Under the pieces are notes generated by a model. The model saw only the letters and a program-made list of their open reading frames with translations, had not been told where the DNA came from and did not search any database. This document shows, in pieces, positions 24,462-32,000 of a stretch of 64,000 nucleotides of DNA. The stretch spans positions 124,001 through 188,000 of the forward strand of contig NZ_JARZAI010000008.1 in assembly GCF_029893355.1 (NCBI RefSeq), given 5' to 3'. Positions within the stretch are counted from its first letter, which is position 1, and each line of letters opens with the position of its first letter. Made by a program: the position numbers and the translations under genes. Source of the DNA: Kitasatospora sp. MAA4. Its GTDB lineage: Bacteria > Actinomycetota > Actinomycetes > Streptomycetales > Streptomycetaceae.

Positions 24462-25298
24462 TCAGCTGGTGGGATGAAGGACCCGGTCGCCCTCGCGCAG
24501 GCCGAACAGTTCGGCTGCGGAGCCACCGCGCACCACCAGTTCGGCGAATCCGACACCGGAACTCCCGATGGTGATTCCCGCCTCGCCGAGCGGAACGTCG
24601 GGCAGCCGGTCGTAGCAGCGGACCTGGACGCTGCGCCCGTCGCGCCGGCTGCGGACGGGCAGACCTGCCGCGCCGTCGAAGCCGGGCAGGGCGGCGGCGG
24701 GCCGATCCAGCTTGCAGTTGCCGAAGTTGTCCACGACGGCGACCCGCACCGCCTCCGCAACGGGCTGCCGCACCGGGAGCGGCTGCGCGGGGACCGGGCG
24801 GCCGTCCGCCAGCCAGCGGGCCAGCAGCGGCACGTACCAGAGGCTGCGGAACTGGGTCCGTACGATCTCCTCGACCTCGGCCGGAGCCAGCTCGGCCCAC
24901 TCGCCGGCCGCAGCCTCCAGCACCTCGCGGACGTCGGTGACCTGGACTTCCGCCAGGCCCAGATAGGCCGCCAGCGGCGCGAGGACCCGGTGGTTCACCG
25001 TGCTGATGACCAGGTGGTCCCCGTGGCGGAAGTAGCAGAACGGCGCGCCGTTGGGCCAGTGCCCGTCCCGGGGCGCGATGTTGACCAGGACCACGACCGG
25101 GTGCGTCGGCCCGCCGATCAGATCCGTGGAGCGCAGCAGGTCGAGGAGCGTGAGGGCGGCGGCACCCTCCGGGTCCGGTCCGCTCAGCGGAAGGACGGTC
25201 GGTGTGGCGCCGAAGAGGGTGGCGATCCGGGCGGACTGCCGGGCCAGCGCGTTGGGGTCGGCGCAGTCGGTGAGGGAGATGACCGGTGGATGCGTCAC
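24462..25298 (-). CDS. SAM hydroxide adenosyltransferase (DUF62/SAM hydrolase family)
   Basis: 278-residue member of the SAM-dependent halogenase/hydroxide adenosyltransferase family, which hydrolyses S-adenosylmethionine to adenosine and methionine. Recognisable parts are VISLTDCADPNALAR, VVLVNIAPRDGHWPNGAPFCYFRHGDHLVISTVNHRVLAPLA (key residues NIAPRD, GDHLV), VAVVDNFGNCKLD, and the C-terminal barrel ending TIGSSGVGFAELVVRGGSA. The chlorinase-specific loop was not recognised. GTG 25298 is the best start. It is the first gene after a terminator preceded by a Met-rich leader and is followed by three amino-acid ABC genes. Confidence 0.83.
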   Translation of the reverse strand: MTHPPVISLTDCADPNALARQSARIATLFGATPTVLPLSGPDPEGAAALTLLDLLRSTDLIGGPTHPVVVLVNIAPRDGHWPNGAPFCYFRHGDHLVISTVNHRVLAPLAAYLGLAEVQVTDVREVLEAAAGEWAELAPAEVEEIVRTQFRSLWYVPLLARWLADGRPVPAQPLPVRQPVAEAVRVAVVDNFGNCKLDRPAAALPGFDGAAGLPVRSRRDGRSVQVRCYDRLPDVPLGEAGITIGSSGVGFAELVVRGGSAAELFGLREGDRVLHPTS

Positions 25299-25346
25299 GG
25301 CGGGTTCTTCGCCTTCTGTCGGGGACGACGAGGTATGTGGGGGCAA

Positions 25347-25380
25347 CAAAAAACGGACCCCCCGTTTCCGGAGGGTCCGT
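25347..25380 (-). terminator. Intrinsic terminator in the SAM hydrolase leader (attenuator)
   Basis: Transcript strand: 12-bp stem ACGGACCCUCCG / CGGGGGGUCCGU with one U-G pair, a GAAA tetraloop and six U residues. It sits before the coding region of the operon it would terminate, not after a gene, so it is best read as the switch of an attenuator. The left arm contains CCUCCGGA, complementary to UUCGGAGG inside the upstream leader peptide gene. Confidence 0.82.
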
Positions 25381-25405
25381 CGCGTCTGGCGCGCACACGG
25401 CTTCG

Positions 25406-25471
25406 CTAGCGAAGCGCCTCCGAAGTTCGGGGCATCATTCGCATCATGGCGAGTGCGGTGGTGTGCAGCAT
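25406..25471 (-). CDS. Methionine-rich leader peptide (candidate attenuator)
   Basis: A 21-residue frame beginning MLHTTALAMMRMM, with five Met codons, four of them in five consecutive positions (residues 9, 10, 12, 13), ending in TAG. The stop lies in the centre of a perfect 16-base palindrome GCTTCGCTAGCGAAGC (25400-25415). The codons TCG GAG G near the end can pair with the terminator's left arm. No Shine-Dalgarno is visible before the ATG, while TACTGT (25479-25484) fits a -10 box for a leaderless start. Ribosome stalling at Met codons would favour antitermination; smooth translation to the stop would favour termination. Confidence 0.65.
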   Translation of the reverse strand: MLHTTALAMMRMMPRTSEALR

Positions 25472-25478
25472 GGAGCGG

Positions 25479-25484
25479 ACAGTA
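25479..25484 (-). promoter_or_regulatory. Possible -10 element for leader transcript
   Basis: TACTGT on the minus strand matches the TANNNT core and is seven bases before the leader ATG, as expected if the leader peptide is translated from a leaderless mRNA. No clear -35 was found. Confidence 0.3.
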
Positions 25485-25536
25485 GCACCACGCCGACGCC
25501 ACCCGCACCACCTGTCCACTACCTGAACACCGGTGG

Positions 25537-26334
25537 TCAGCAGGCGCTGCCGGTGCCCGATCCGCCGAGGTGGAACGAGGTGGCGGTGGCGCTGCCGTAG
25601 TTGTAGGCGCTGGGGTCGGTCGCCCGGACGGTGAAGTCCGGTTGGTCGCGGGACCCGTAGAGCTGGTAGTCGGAGATGGCGGAGGAGTTCGACCAGGTGC
25701 CGCAGGAGCCGTTGCCCATCCAGCTCCCGCTGGCCTGCTCGGGGTCGGCCACTTCGCCGAAGGCGCTGACGAGTTGGGCGCTGGTGAAGGTGTCGGCGTG
25801 GGTGGCCGGGTCCTGCCAGAGCGCGTCGGGGAAGTCGCCGACGGCGTGGCCGTTGTAGTAGATCCACCAGGCCTGCGAGCCGCTGTCGTGGCTGATCTGG
25901 AAGGTGGCGGTGCTCCCCGAGGTGACGGGCATGCCGGCCCAGGCGCCGGTGCCGGTGGCCGGGACGAAGCCGCAGCCGTTGTAGCAGGAGACCTGGCCGT
26001 TGACCCAGTGGAAGACGAACAGGTGCGGCAGGTAGTCGCCGTTGACCTGCGGGTCGACGGTCCAGCCCACCTCGATGGTGGACTGCTGGTTCGCATCCTG
26101 GAGGGAGAGCTCCTGCAGCGAGTGGCCCTGCGGGCTCGCCACGTACGGGGTGGCCTGCATCATGGTGACGCCGGCGCCGGCGGCCTGGGTGATCTGCTGG
26201 CCGGAGACGTAGCTGAACCACGCGCCGTTGCGGTACGTCGCGGCGTCCGCGCTCTGCGCGGGCAGCAGGAGGGTGAGCCCCAGCACGGCGGCGCCGAGTG
26301 CGCCGAGTGCGCCGAGTGGTCTTCGAACGGACAT
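25537..26334 (-). CDS. Secreted neprosin-domain protein (DUF239)
   Basis: 265 residues with a signal peptide (about 1-34, ending ADAA). The mature part resembles the neprosin family of glutamic prolyl endopeptidases: STIEVGWTVDPQVNGDYLPHLFVFHW carries a candidate catalytic Glu, CYNGCGFVP is the conserved Cys pair, and TFQISHDSGSQAWWIYYNGHAVGDFPDALW is the second half, with GEVAD offering the second Glu. Four Cys in all suggest disulfides. ATG 26334 has an AAGGGA site. Extracellular protease role inferred from family. Confidence 0.75.
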   Translation of the reverse strand: MSVRRPLGALGALGAAVLGLTLLLPAQSADAATYRNGAWFSYVSGQQITQAAGAGVTMMQATPYVASPQGHSLQELSLQDANQQSTIEVGWTVDPQVNGDYLPHLFVFHWVNGQVSCYNGCGFVPATGTGAWAGMPVTSGSTATFQISHDSGSQAWWIYYNGHAVGDFPDALWQDPATHADTFTSAQLVSAFGEVADPEQASGSWMGNGSCGTWSNSSAISDYQLYGSRDQPDFTVRATDPSAYNYGSATATSFHLGGSGTGSAC

Positions 26335-26356
26335 GAGTGTCCCTTCAGTCATGAGG

Positions 26357-26385
26357 TAACTTCACTTACATGGCTGGTTAAGTTA
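26357..26385. promoter_or_regulatory. Imperfect inverted repeat upstream of neprosin gene
   Basis: TAACTTCAC (26357-26365) and GTTAAGTTA (26377-26385) form 9-bp arms with one mismatch, 23-51 bases upstream of the start. The A+T-rich stretch is unusual here and is a candidate operator/promoter. Confidence 0.35.
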
Positions 26386-26455
26386 GAGGGTGCGGGAATG
26401 CCCCGCAAGCCCCGCGACCGAGTGGGTTTCGGCGGCGGAGCTGCGGGGCGTGGTC

Positions 26456-27538
26456 TCAGCCGTTCGCGCCGGCCGGGGGCGTGGTGGTGGTGAATCCCTC
26501 GGACTTGTTGGCGGCGACGGCGAAGTCGTTGGTGAAGGTCGGGGCGAGGTTGACGGAGTCGGTCTTCACGCCGACCAGCTTCTCGGTCGCCAGGACGGTC
26601 CTGGGGCCGCCGGCCGGCATGATGCCGTCGGGCAGGAACTGGCCCTTGTCCTCGGTGAGCGCGGCGATGTAGTCGGCCTTGGAGACGGTGCCGTTGGAGA
26701 CGTAGGAGGGCGGCAGGGCGCCGGCGATGTCGGCGGCGGAGTGCGTGTCGATCCAGTGCATCGTGGCGACCAGGGCGTCGACCACCTTCTGCGCGGCGTC
26801 CTTGTGGGCGTTCACCCAGGCGCTGGTGGCGAGCACGCCCGCGGAGGGCCAGGTGCCGCCCATCGCCTGCTGGGCACCGGTGGTGGTGGCCAGGTCGATC
26901 GCCGAGTAGCCGATGTTCTTCTTCTCCATGGCGACGACCGTCGGCTGGGTGGTCATCACACAGGCGGTCTTGCCGTTCTGCAGGGCGGCCACCGCGGTGG
27001 CTCCGGCGCCGACGCCGATCCGGGTGTACTGGCTCGTCCTGAGGTTGTTCTGCCCGGCCAGGAACTGGGTGAGGGTGTCGGTGCCCGAACCGAGGTCGGT
27101 GACGCCGAGCGTCTTGCCGGCCCAGTCGGCGGCCGAGTGGACGCCGCTGCCGGTGGCGCACATCTCGCGCTCTCCCGGCGCTCCGGAGAGGTTGACGATG
27201 TCCTCGACCGCCTTGCCCTTCACCTGGAAGTCGATGGTGTGGACGTACCAGGCACCGGCCATGTCGACCTGGCCCGAGGCCATCGCGTCCTCGGCGCCGA
27301 CACCGCCGTCGGTCTCGGTGCTGAGCACGACGTTGACGCCGTACTTCTTGTAGAAGCCGAGCTGGTCGGCGAGCTTGTACGGCAGGTAGATCTGCTTGTC
27401 GATGCCGCCGACCATGAGTCTGACGGTCGGCACGCCGGCGCCGGCGCTGGAACTACCGGTGGAGCCGGAGCAGGCGGTGAGCGCGGCGCAGAGGGTGAGG
27501 GCGCCGGCCAGTGAGCTGGTGAGAGTCCGCTTGAGCAT
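26456..27538 (-). CDS. NMT1/SsuA-like ABC substrate-binding lipoprotein
   Basis: 360 residues with a lipoprotein signal (LTACSGST, Cys near residue 23). It belongs to the NMT1/THI5/SsuA family binding sulfonates, nitrate, thiamine precursors or similar: VRLMVGGIDKQIYLPYKLADQLGFYKKYGVNVVL, DMAGAWYVHTIDFQVKGK, WAGKTLGVTDLGSGTDTLTQFLA and ATSAWVNAHKDAAQKVVDALVATMHW. It precedes matching permease and ATPase genes in the same operon order reversed (ATPase, permease, SBP). Ligand unknown; a CitA-type sensor kinase is divergent from this operon. Confidence 0.88.
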   Translation of the reverse strand: MLKRTLTSSLAGALTLCAALTACSGSTGSSSAGAGVPTVRLMVGGIDKQIYLPYKLADQLGFYKKYGVNVVLSTETDGGVGAEDAMASGQVDMAGAWYVHTIDFQVKGKAVEDIVNLSGAPGEREMCATGSGVHSAADWAGKTLGVTDLGSGTDTLTQFLAGQNNLRTSQYTRIGVGAGATAVAALQNGKTACVMTTQPTVVAMEKKNIGYSAIDLATTTGAQQAMGGTWPSAGVLATSAWVNAHKDAAQKVVDALVATMHWIDTHSAADIAGALPPSYVSNGTVSKADYIAALTEDKGQFLPDGIMPAGGPRTVLATEKLVGVKTDSVNLAPTFTNDFAVAANKSEGFTTTTPPAGANG

Positions 27539-27567
27539 GATGATCCAGGCCTTTCGTCAGAGGGGGG

Positions 27568-28446
27568 TTAGATGGCCGCGGCTTCGGACGGCGCCGGCGG
27601 TCGCCAGGAGAGCAGCCGTCGCTCCAGCTTGGTGAGCAGCCACTCGGCGGTGAGCGCGATGATCGCGATCACGAACATCGTGGCGAACACCCCGTTGGGG
27701 TCGAAGCTGTTCTGAGCGGTCTTGATGACCAGCCCCAGCCCGCTCTGGGCACCGAGCACCTCGCCGACCAGCGCGCCGACGATGGCGAACCCGAAGGCGG
27801 TGTGCAGGCTGGCGATGATCCAGGTCAGCGCCGAGGGAACGACCACGTGCCGCACGATCTGCAGCGGTGAGGCGCCGAGCACCCGCGCGTTGGCGAGGAT
27901 GTTGCGATCGACCTCCCGGACGCCCTGGAAGGCGTTGAAGAAGACCACGAAGAACACCAGCACCGCGGCGAGCAGCACCTTGGGCGTCTCGCCGATGCCG
28001 AAGGCGACCACGAAGATCGACCCGAGCACGATGCGCGGAATGGCGTTCACGACCTTGATGTACGGCCCGAACACGTCGGCCAGGAAGCGGTTCTGGCCCA
28101 GCGCGACACCGAAGACGATGCCGGTGACCGCGCCGGCGACGAAGCCGAACACCGCCTCCCGCAGGGTGGTTTCGATCTGCACCCAGTACGAGCCGAACTC
28201 GGTGGCCTGGTCCCCCTGCGAGAAGTAGTCGACGAGCCGCCGGGCGATCCCGCTGGGCTGCCCGAAGAAGAACGGGTCCAACCACCCCCAGGTGGTGACC
28301 AGTTGCCAGCCGCCGACGACCACGACGGCCACTGCCAGCCGCGCCGCCAGGACCAGCAGCCTGCGCCGCCGCACCGCGCGGACCCCTGCTCCGGTGGCGG
28401 CGGCGAGTTCCGCGCTCGGCGCCTTGGTCCCGACCGCACTGCTCAT
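27568..28446 (-). CDS. ABC transporter permease, SsuC/TauC-like
   Basis: 292-residue inner-membrane permease. About six helices; the conserved EAA-type loop reads REVDRNILANARVLGASPLQIVRHVVVPSALTWIIASL (key residues ARVLGAS, VVPSAL), then GFAIVGALVGEVLGAQSGLG. It pairs with the ATPase upstream (ATGA overlap at 28443-28446) and the binding protein downstream (29-base gap). Family imports sulfonates, nitrate or related small anions. Confidence 0.88.
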   Translation of the reverse strand: MSSAVGTKAPSAELAAATGAGVRAVRRRRLLVLAARLAVAVVVVGGWQLVTTWGWLDPFFFGQPSGIARRLVDYFSQGDQATEFGSYWVQIETTLREAVFGFVAGAVTGIVFGVALGQNRFLADVFGPYIKVVNAIPRIVLGSIFVVAFGIGETPKVLLAAVLVFFVVFFNAFQGVREVDRNILANARVLGASPLQIVRHVVVPSALTWIIASLHTAFGFAIVGALVGEVLGAQSGLGLVIKTAQNSFDPNGVFATMFVIAIIALTAEWLLTKLERRLLSWRPPAPSEAAAI

Positions 28447-29303
28447 GAGTTCTCTCCCGTCGTGCGTGCGTAGGCGCGCTCCACCTCTTCGCGGAGCGAC
28501 GTCCAGATCTGGTGGTGGAGTTCGAGGAAGCGCGGCTGGAAGCGGATGTCCTGCACCGAACCGCGCGGGCGCGGCAGGTCGATGTCGTAGACGGCCTTCA
28601 CCGATCCGGGCCCCGAGGTCATCACGACCACGCGGTCGGCCAGGGCGACGGCCTCCTCCAGGTCGTGGGTGATGAAGAGGACCGACGGACGCAGCTGCTC
28701 CCAGAGGCCGATCAACTCGTTCGACATGATCGCCTTGGTCTGGACGTCGAGCGCCCCGAACGGTTCGTCCATCAGCAGGATCGACGGTTCGTTGATCAGC
28801 GCGGCGGCCATCGCCACCCGCTTGCGCATACCGCCGGACAGTTGGTGGGGGTGGTGGTCCTCGAAGCCGGCCAGCCCGACCCGGCGCAGCCAGTCCCGCG
28901 CCGAGGCGTGGGCCTGCTTCTTGCCGACACCGCGGAACATCGGGCCCATCGCCACGTTGCCGAGCACGGTCTTCCAGGGCAGCAGCGCATCGGCCTGGAA
29001 CATGAAGCTGATGCCGTCGGTGATGCCGTCCACCTCGCGGCCGCCGACCAGGACCGTGCCCTCGCTCGGCCGGTCCAGACCGGACACCAGGCCCAGCGTG
29101 GTCGACTTCCCGCAGCCGGTCGGCCCGACCACCGCGCAGAACTGGCCCGGCTCGACGTCGAACGTCACGTCGCGCAGCGCGGTGAAGGCCTCGCCGCTGG
29201 GGGACAGGAACCTCTTGGTCACCCCGGATATCTCGATCCGGGCGTCCGCCCGACCGGTTCGGCCGGTGGCCGGGGGCGTCGCGACCTCGTCTCGCACAGC
29301 CAT
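28443..29303 (-). CDS. ABC transporter ATPase, SsuB/TauB-like
   Basis: 286-residue ATPase: Walker A GPTGCGKSTT near residue 60, Q-loop FQADALLPW near 102, signature LSGGMRKR near 155, Walker B ILLMDEPFGALD near 175 and switch FITHDLEEA near 210. First gene of the ATPase-permease-binding protein operon, beginning ATG 29303 (MAVRDEV). Divergent from the histidine kinase gene, so the 217-base intergenic stretch probably holds both promoters and is the likely target of the adjacent response regulator. Confidence 0.9.
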   Translation of the reverse strand: MAVRDEVATPPATGRTGRADARIEISGVTKRFLSPSGEAFTALRDVTFDVEPGQFCAVVGPTGCGKSTTLGLVSGLDRPSEGTVLVGGREVDGITDGISFMFQADALLPWKTVLGNVAMGPMFRGVGKKQAHASARDWLRRVGLAGFEDHHPHQLSGGMRKRVAMAAALINEPSILLMDEPFGALDVQTKAIMSNELIGLWEQLRPSVLFITHDLEEAVALADRVVVMTSGPGSVKAVYDIDLPRPRGSVQDIRFQPRFLELHHQIWTSLREEVERAYARTTGENS

Positions 29304-29520
29304 CGAATCCGTCTCCTTCACTGGGTGGGTGTCGAGAAGGTAGGACCGGCGCCCGGGTCGGCGGGAGTCTTGCGAGCATTGCGCGGCTTCATCGCGTTGC
29401 TGTGGGTTCTGCTCGTTCTGCGCAGCGTCGCGGGGGTGGGCAAACCCGTGCTCACCAGGCACAATCGCCGGACGTGCAGACGCGGCCACGGGGGGCAGGA
29501 GAGGTACGGAGGTGGGCCCG

Positions 29521-31146
29521 ATGGCCCGATCGAGCGGGCAGGGCCGGAAACTCTCGGCACGGATCCTGGTGAGCCAGCTGGTCATTCTGGCCATCACCAG
29601 TGCGATCGGCTTCGTGCTGCTGGCCTACGCGCAGCGGGCCCAGCTGGACCGCGAGTACGAGCAGCGCGCGCTCGCCATCGCCAGGACCGCCGCCGCCGAT
29701 CCGCAGATCAGCCGGGCCATGGCGGACGGCGGGGACGGCGGCGTCGTGCAGAGCGTGGCCGGCCGGATCGGGACTGCCTCCGGCGCGGCGTACGTCGTGG
29801 TCATCGACCTGCACGGCATCCGGCACTCCCACCCGCACCCCGACCTGATCGGCAGGGCGGTGGACGAGCCGATCGCGGTGCTGGACGGCCGGTCGCACAC
29901 CGGGATGGACAACGGCGCGACGGGCCGCTCGGCCAACGCCAAGGCGCCGCTGTACGGGCCGTCGGGAGCGCTGGTCGGCGAGGTGTCCGTGGGCATCGAC
30001 GAGCGGGACGTCCTCGGACACCTGCGCCGCGAGCTCTCCAGCTTCGGCCTGTACGCCGCGATCGCGCTGGCGGTCGGCTGCGTCGCCTCCTACGTGCTGG
30101 CCCGCCGGCTCAAGCGCTCCACGTTCGGACTGGAGCTGGAGGAGATAGCCGGCCTGCTCCAGGACCGCGAGGCGATGCTGCACGGCATTCGCGAGGGCGT
30201 GCTGGCCTTCGACCCGCAGGACCGGATCACCGTGGTCAACGACGAGGCCCGCCGCCTGCTGGGCCTGGGCACCGCGCTCGGCTCCCGGCTGGACGAGGTG
30301 CTGCCGGACGGACGGCTGCGCCGGGCGCTGGACGGCACCCTGGAGGGCAGCGACCTCACCGTCCTCACCGACAGCCACTGCCTGGCCGTCAACCGGATGC
30401 CGGTCGCCCTGCACGGCCGCGCGCTCGGCGCCGTGGTCACCGTCCGCGACCGTACCGAACTGGTCGGCCTGCTACGGGAGTTGGACTCGGTCCGCGGTCT
30501 CACCGACGCGCTCCGGGCCCAGCAGCACGAGTTCGCCAACCGCCTGCACACGCTGGCCGGCCTGCTGGAACTGGGCGAGCACCAGGCCGCGTTGGACTAC
30601 GCGGTCGAACTCGGCCGCACCGACCCGCCGATGGCCGAGGAGGTCCGCGACCGGATCGGCAACCCGCTGATGGTGGGCCTGATCGTGGCCAAGATCACGG
30701 TGGCCGCCGAGCGAGGCGTGCGGATCGAGCTCAGTGCGGAGTCCCGGCTCGGTGAGCAGCCCGGCCACATGCCCCGGCTGCTCACCATCACCGGCAACCT
30801 GCTGGACAACGCCGTCGAGGCGGCCCAGGGGCACGGCCGCTGCGAGGTGCGGCTCGCGCTGGTCGAGACCCGCGAGGCGATCACCGTGACCGTCCAGGAC
30901 ACCGGCCCGGGCATCCCGCCGGGCTCCGCCGAGAAGATCTTCGAGGACGGCTGGTCCACCAGCCCCGACCGCGGCACCGCCCGCCGCGGCCTCGGGTTGG
31001 CCCTGGTCCACCGGCTGGTCCAGCGGCACGGCGGCACCATCACCGTCAGCGAGGGCCCCGGAGCGGTCTTCACCGTCCGCCTCCCGCTGCCCGCCGTGCC
31101 CGAACCCGCCGTACGCGACGCCGCCGTGCTGGAGGGTGCGCGGTGA
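29521..31146 (+). CDS. CitA/DcuS-type sensor histidine kinase
   Basis: 541 residues. One membrane helix near 20-42 (LVSQLVILAITSAIGFVLLAY), an extracytoplasmic PAS-like sensor (DLHGIRHSHPHPDLIGRAVDE), a second helix near 180, a cytosolic PAS (AMLHGIREGVLAFDPQDRITVVNDEARRLLGLG), a phosphoacceptor region AQQHEFANRLHTLAGLLELGEHQAAL, and an HATPase with NLLDNAVEAAQ, DTGPGIPP and GLGLALVHRLVQRHGG. The family senses citrate or C4-dicarboxylates. ATG 29521 is preferred over GTG 29512 because GGAGG is correctly spaced. Stop overlaps the response regulator start by four bases. Confidence 0.9.
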   Translation: MARSSGQGRKLSARILVSQLVILAITSAIGFVLLAYAQRAQLDREYEQRALAIARTAAADPQISRAMADGGDGGVVQSVAGRIGTASGAAYVVVIDLHGIRHSHPHPDLIGRAVDEPIAVLDGRSHTGMDNGATGRSANAKAPLYGPSGALVGEVSVGIDERDVLGHLRRELSSFGLYAAIALAVGCVASYVLARRLKRSTFGLELEEIAGLLQDREAMLHGIREGVLAFDPQDRITVVNDEARRLLGLGTALGSRLDEVLPDGRLRRALDGTLEGSDLTVLTDSHCLAVNRMPVALHGRALGAVVTVRDRTELVGLLRELDSVRGLTDALRAQQHEFANRLHTLAGLLELGEHQAALDYAVELGRTDPPMAEEVRDRIGNPLMVGLIVAKITVAAERGVRIELSAESRLGEQPGHMPRLLTITGNLLDNAVEAAQGHGRCEVRLALVETREAITVTVQDTGPGIPPGSAEKIFEDGWSTSPDRGTARRGLGLALVHRLVQRHGGTITVSEGPGAVFTVRLPLPAVPEPAVRDAAVLEGAR

Positions 31147-31844
31147 TCCGGACCCTGGTGATCGACGACGACTTCCGCGTCAACGCGATCCACTGCGCCT
31201 ACGTGGGCCGCGTCCCCGGCTTCGAGGTGGCCGGACAGCAGTCCACCGTCGCCGGATCCGTCGAGGCGGTCCGGGCGCTGCGCCCCGACCTGCTGCTGCT
31301 CGACGTCTACCTGCCCGACGGCAGCGGCCTGGACGTGCTGCGCACGCTGACCGCCGACCCCGACGGCGGCCGGCCCGACGCCCTGGTGATCACCGCGGCC
31401 CGCGACGTCGCCTCGGTGCGGGCCGCCATGCAGCTGGGCGCGACCGGCTACCTGGTCAAGCCGTTCGGCTTCGCCGCGCTCTCCGAGCGGCTGGCGGGCT
31501 ACCGCGAACTGCGCACCCGGATGGCCGCCCTCGACCCGGCCGCCGAGAACGGCCAGGCCGAGGTGGACGCCCTCTTCAGCGCGGCGCGCCCCGCCGCGCT
31601 GCCCGCCCTGCCGGCCAAGGGCCACTCCGCGCCGACCCTCTCGGTGGTGCTGGCCGCCGTCCGCGCGGAGCCGGGCGACCTGTCGGCCAGCCAGGTGGCG
31701 ACCCGCACCGGCGTGTCCCGGGCCACCGCTCAGCGCTACCTCTCCTACCTGGTGCGCGAGGGCCTGGTCGCCCTCGAACTGCGCTACGGCGCCACCGGCC
31801 GCCCCGAGCACCGCTACCGGTTCACCGCCCGGCCCTCGATCTGA
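31143..31844 (+). CDS. CitB/DctR-type response regulator
   Basis: 233 residues. Receiver domain with acidic pocket VIDDDF, phosphoacceptor Asp in LLLLDVYLPDGSG near residue 57, and Lys in GYLVKPFG near 108. The C-terminal helix-turn-helix (LSASQVATRTGVSRATAQRYLSYLVREGLVALELRYGATGRPEHRY) is typical of CitB-family regulators. GTG start overlaps the kinase stop. Probably regulates the divergent SsuABC-like operon, inferred from adjacency. Confidence 0.9.
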   Translation: MIRTLVIDDDFRVNAIHCAYVGRVPGFEVAGQQSTVAGSVEAVRALRPDLLLLDVYLPDGSGLDVLRTLTADPDGGRPDALVITAARDVASVRAAMQLGATGYLVKPFGFAALSERLAGYRELRTRMAALDPAAENGQAEVDALFSAARPAALPALPAKGHSAPTLSVVLAAVRAEPGDLSASQVATRTGVSRATAQRYLSYLVREGLVALELRYGATGRPEHRYRFTARPSI

Positions 31845-31909
31845 GAGCCTGCGGGCGGAAGCTCACGTGCAGGTGGTGACCGGTGTGCGGGTGTGTTAAC
31901 GATCGGCGT

Positions 31910-31923
31910 GTGACGGGCGTGAC
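31910..31923. promoter_or_regulatory. GTGACGGGCGTGAC motif upstream of nitrate reductase
   Basis: Read on the minus strand it is GTCACGCCCGTCAC, differing at one base from the perfect palindrome upstream of the dicarboxylate symporter at 38473-38486. It lies 78 bases before the nitrate reductase start and may be a shared regulator site. Confidence 0.35.
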
Positions 31924-32000
31924 GAGGCGGTAATCGCGGCGGCTTAGGGTGCTGACGGTGGGGGTCTCCCGCGACGAGGACTGCAAGCCGAGGGGGCCCT

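Noticed and set aside
25299..25500. SAM-sensing riboswitch upstream of the SAM hydrolase
   Set aside because: I could not find the conserved core of a SAM riboswitch class. The leader peptide and terminator explain the structure more simply.
31845..32000. GlnR box before the nitrate reductase gene
   Set aside because: GTTAAC and GTGAC words are present but not in the spaced GTNAC-N6-GAAAC arrangement.
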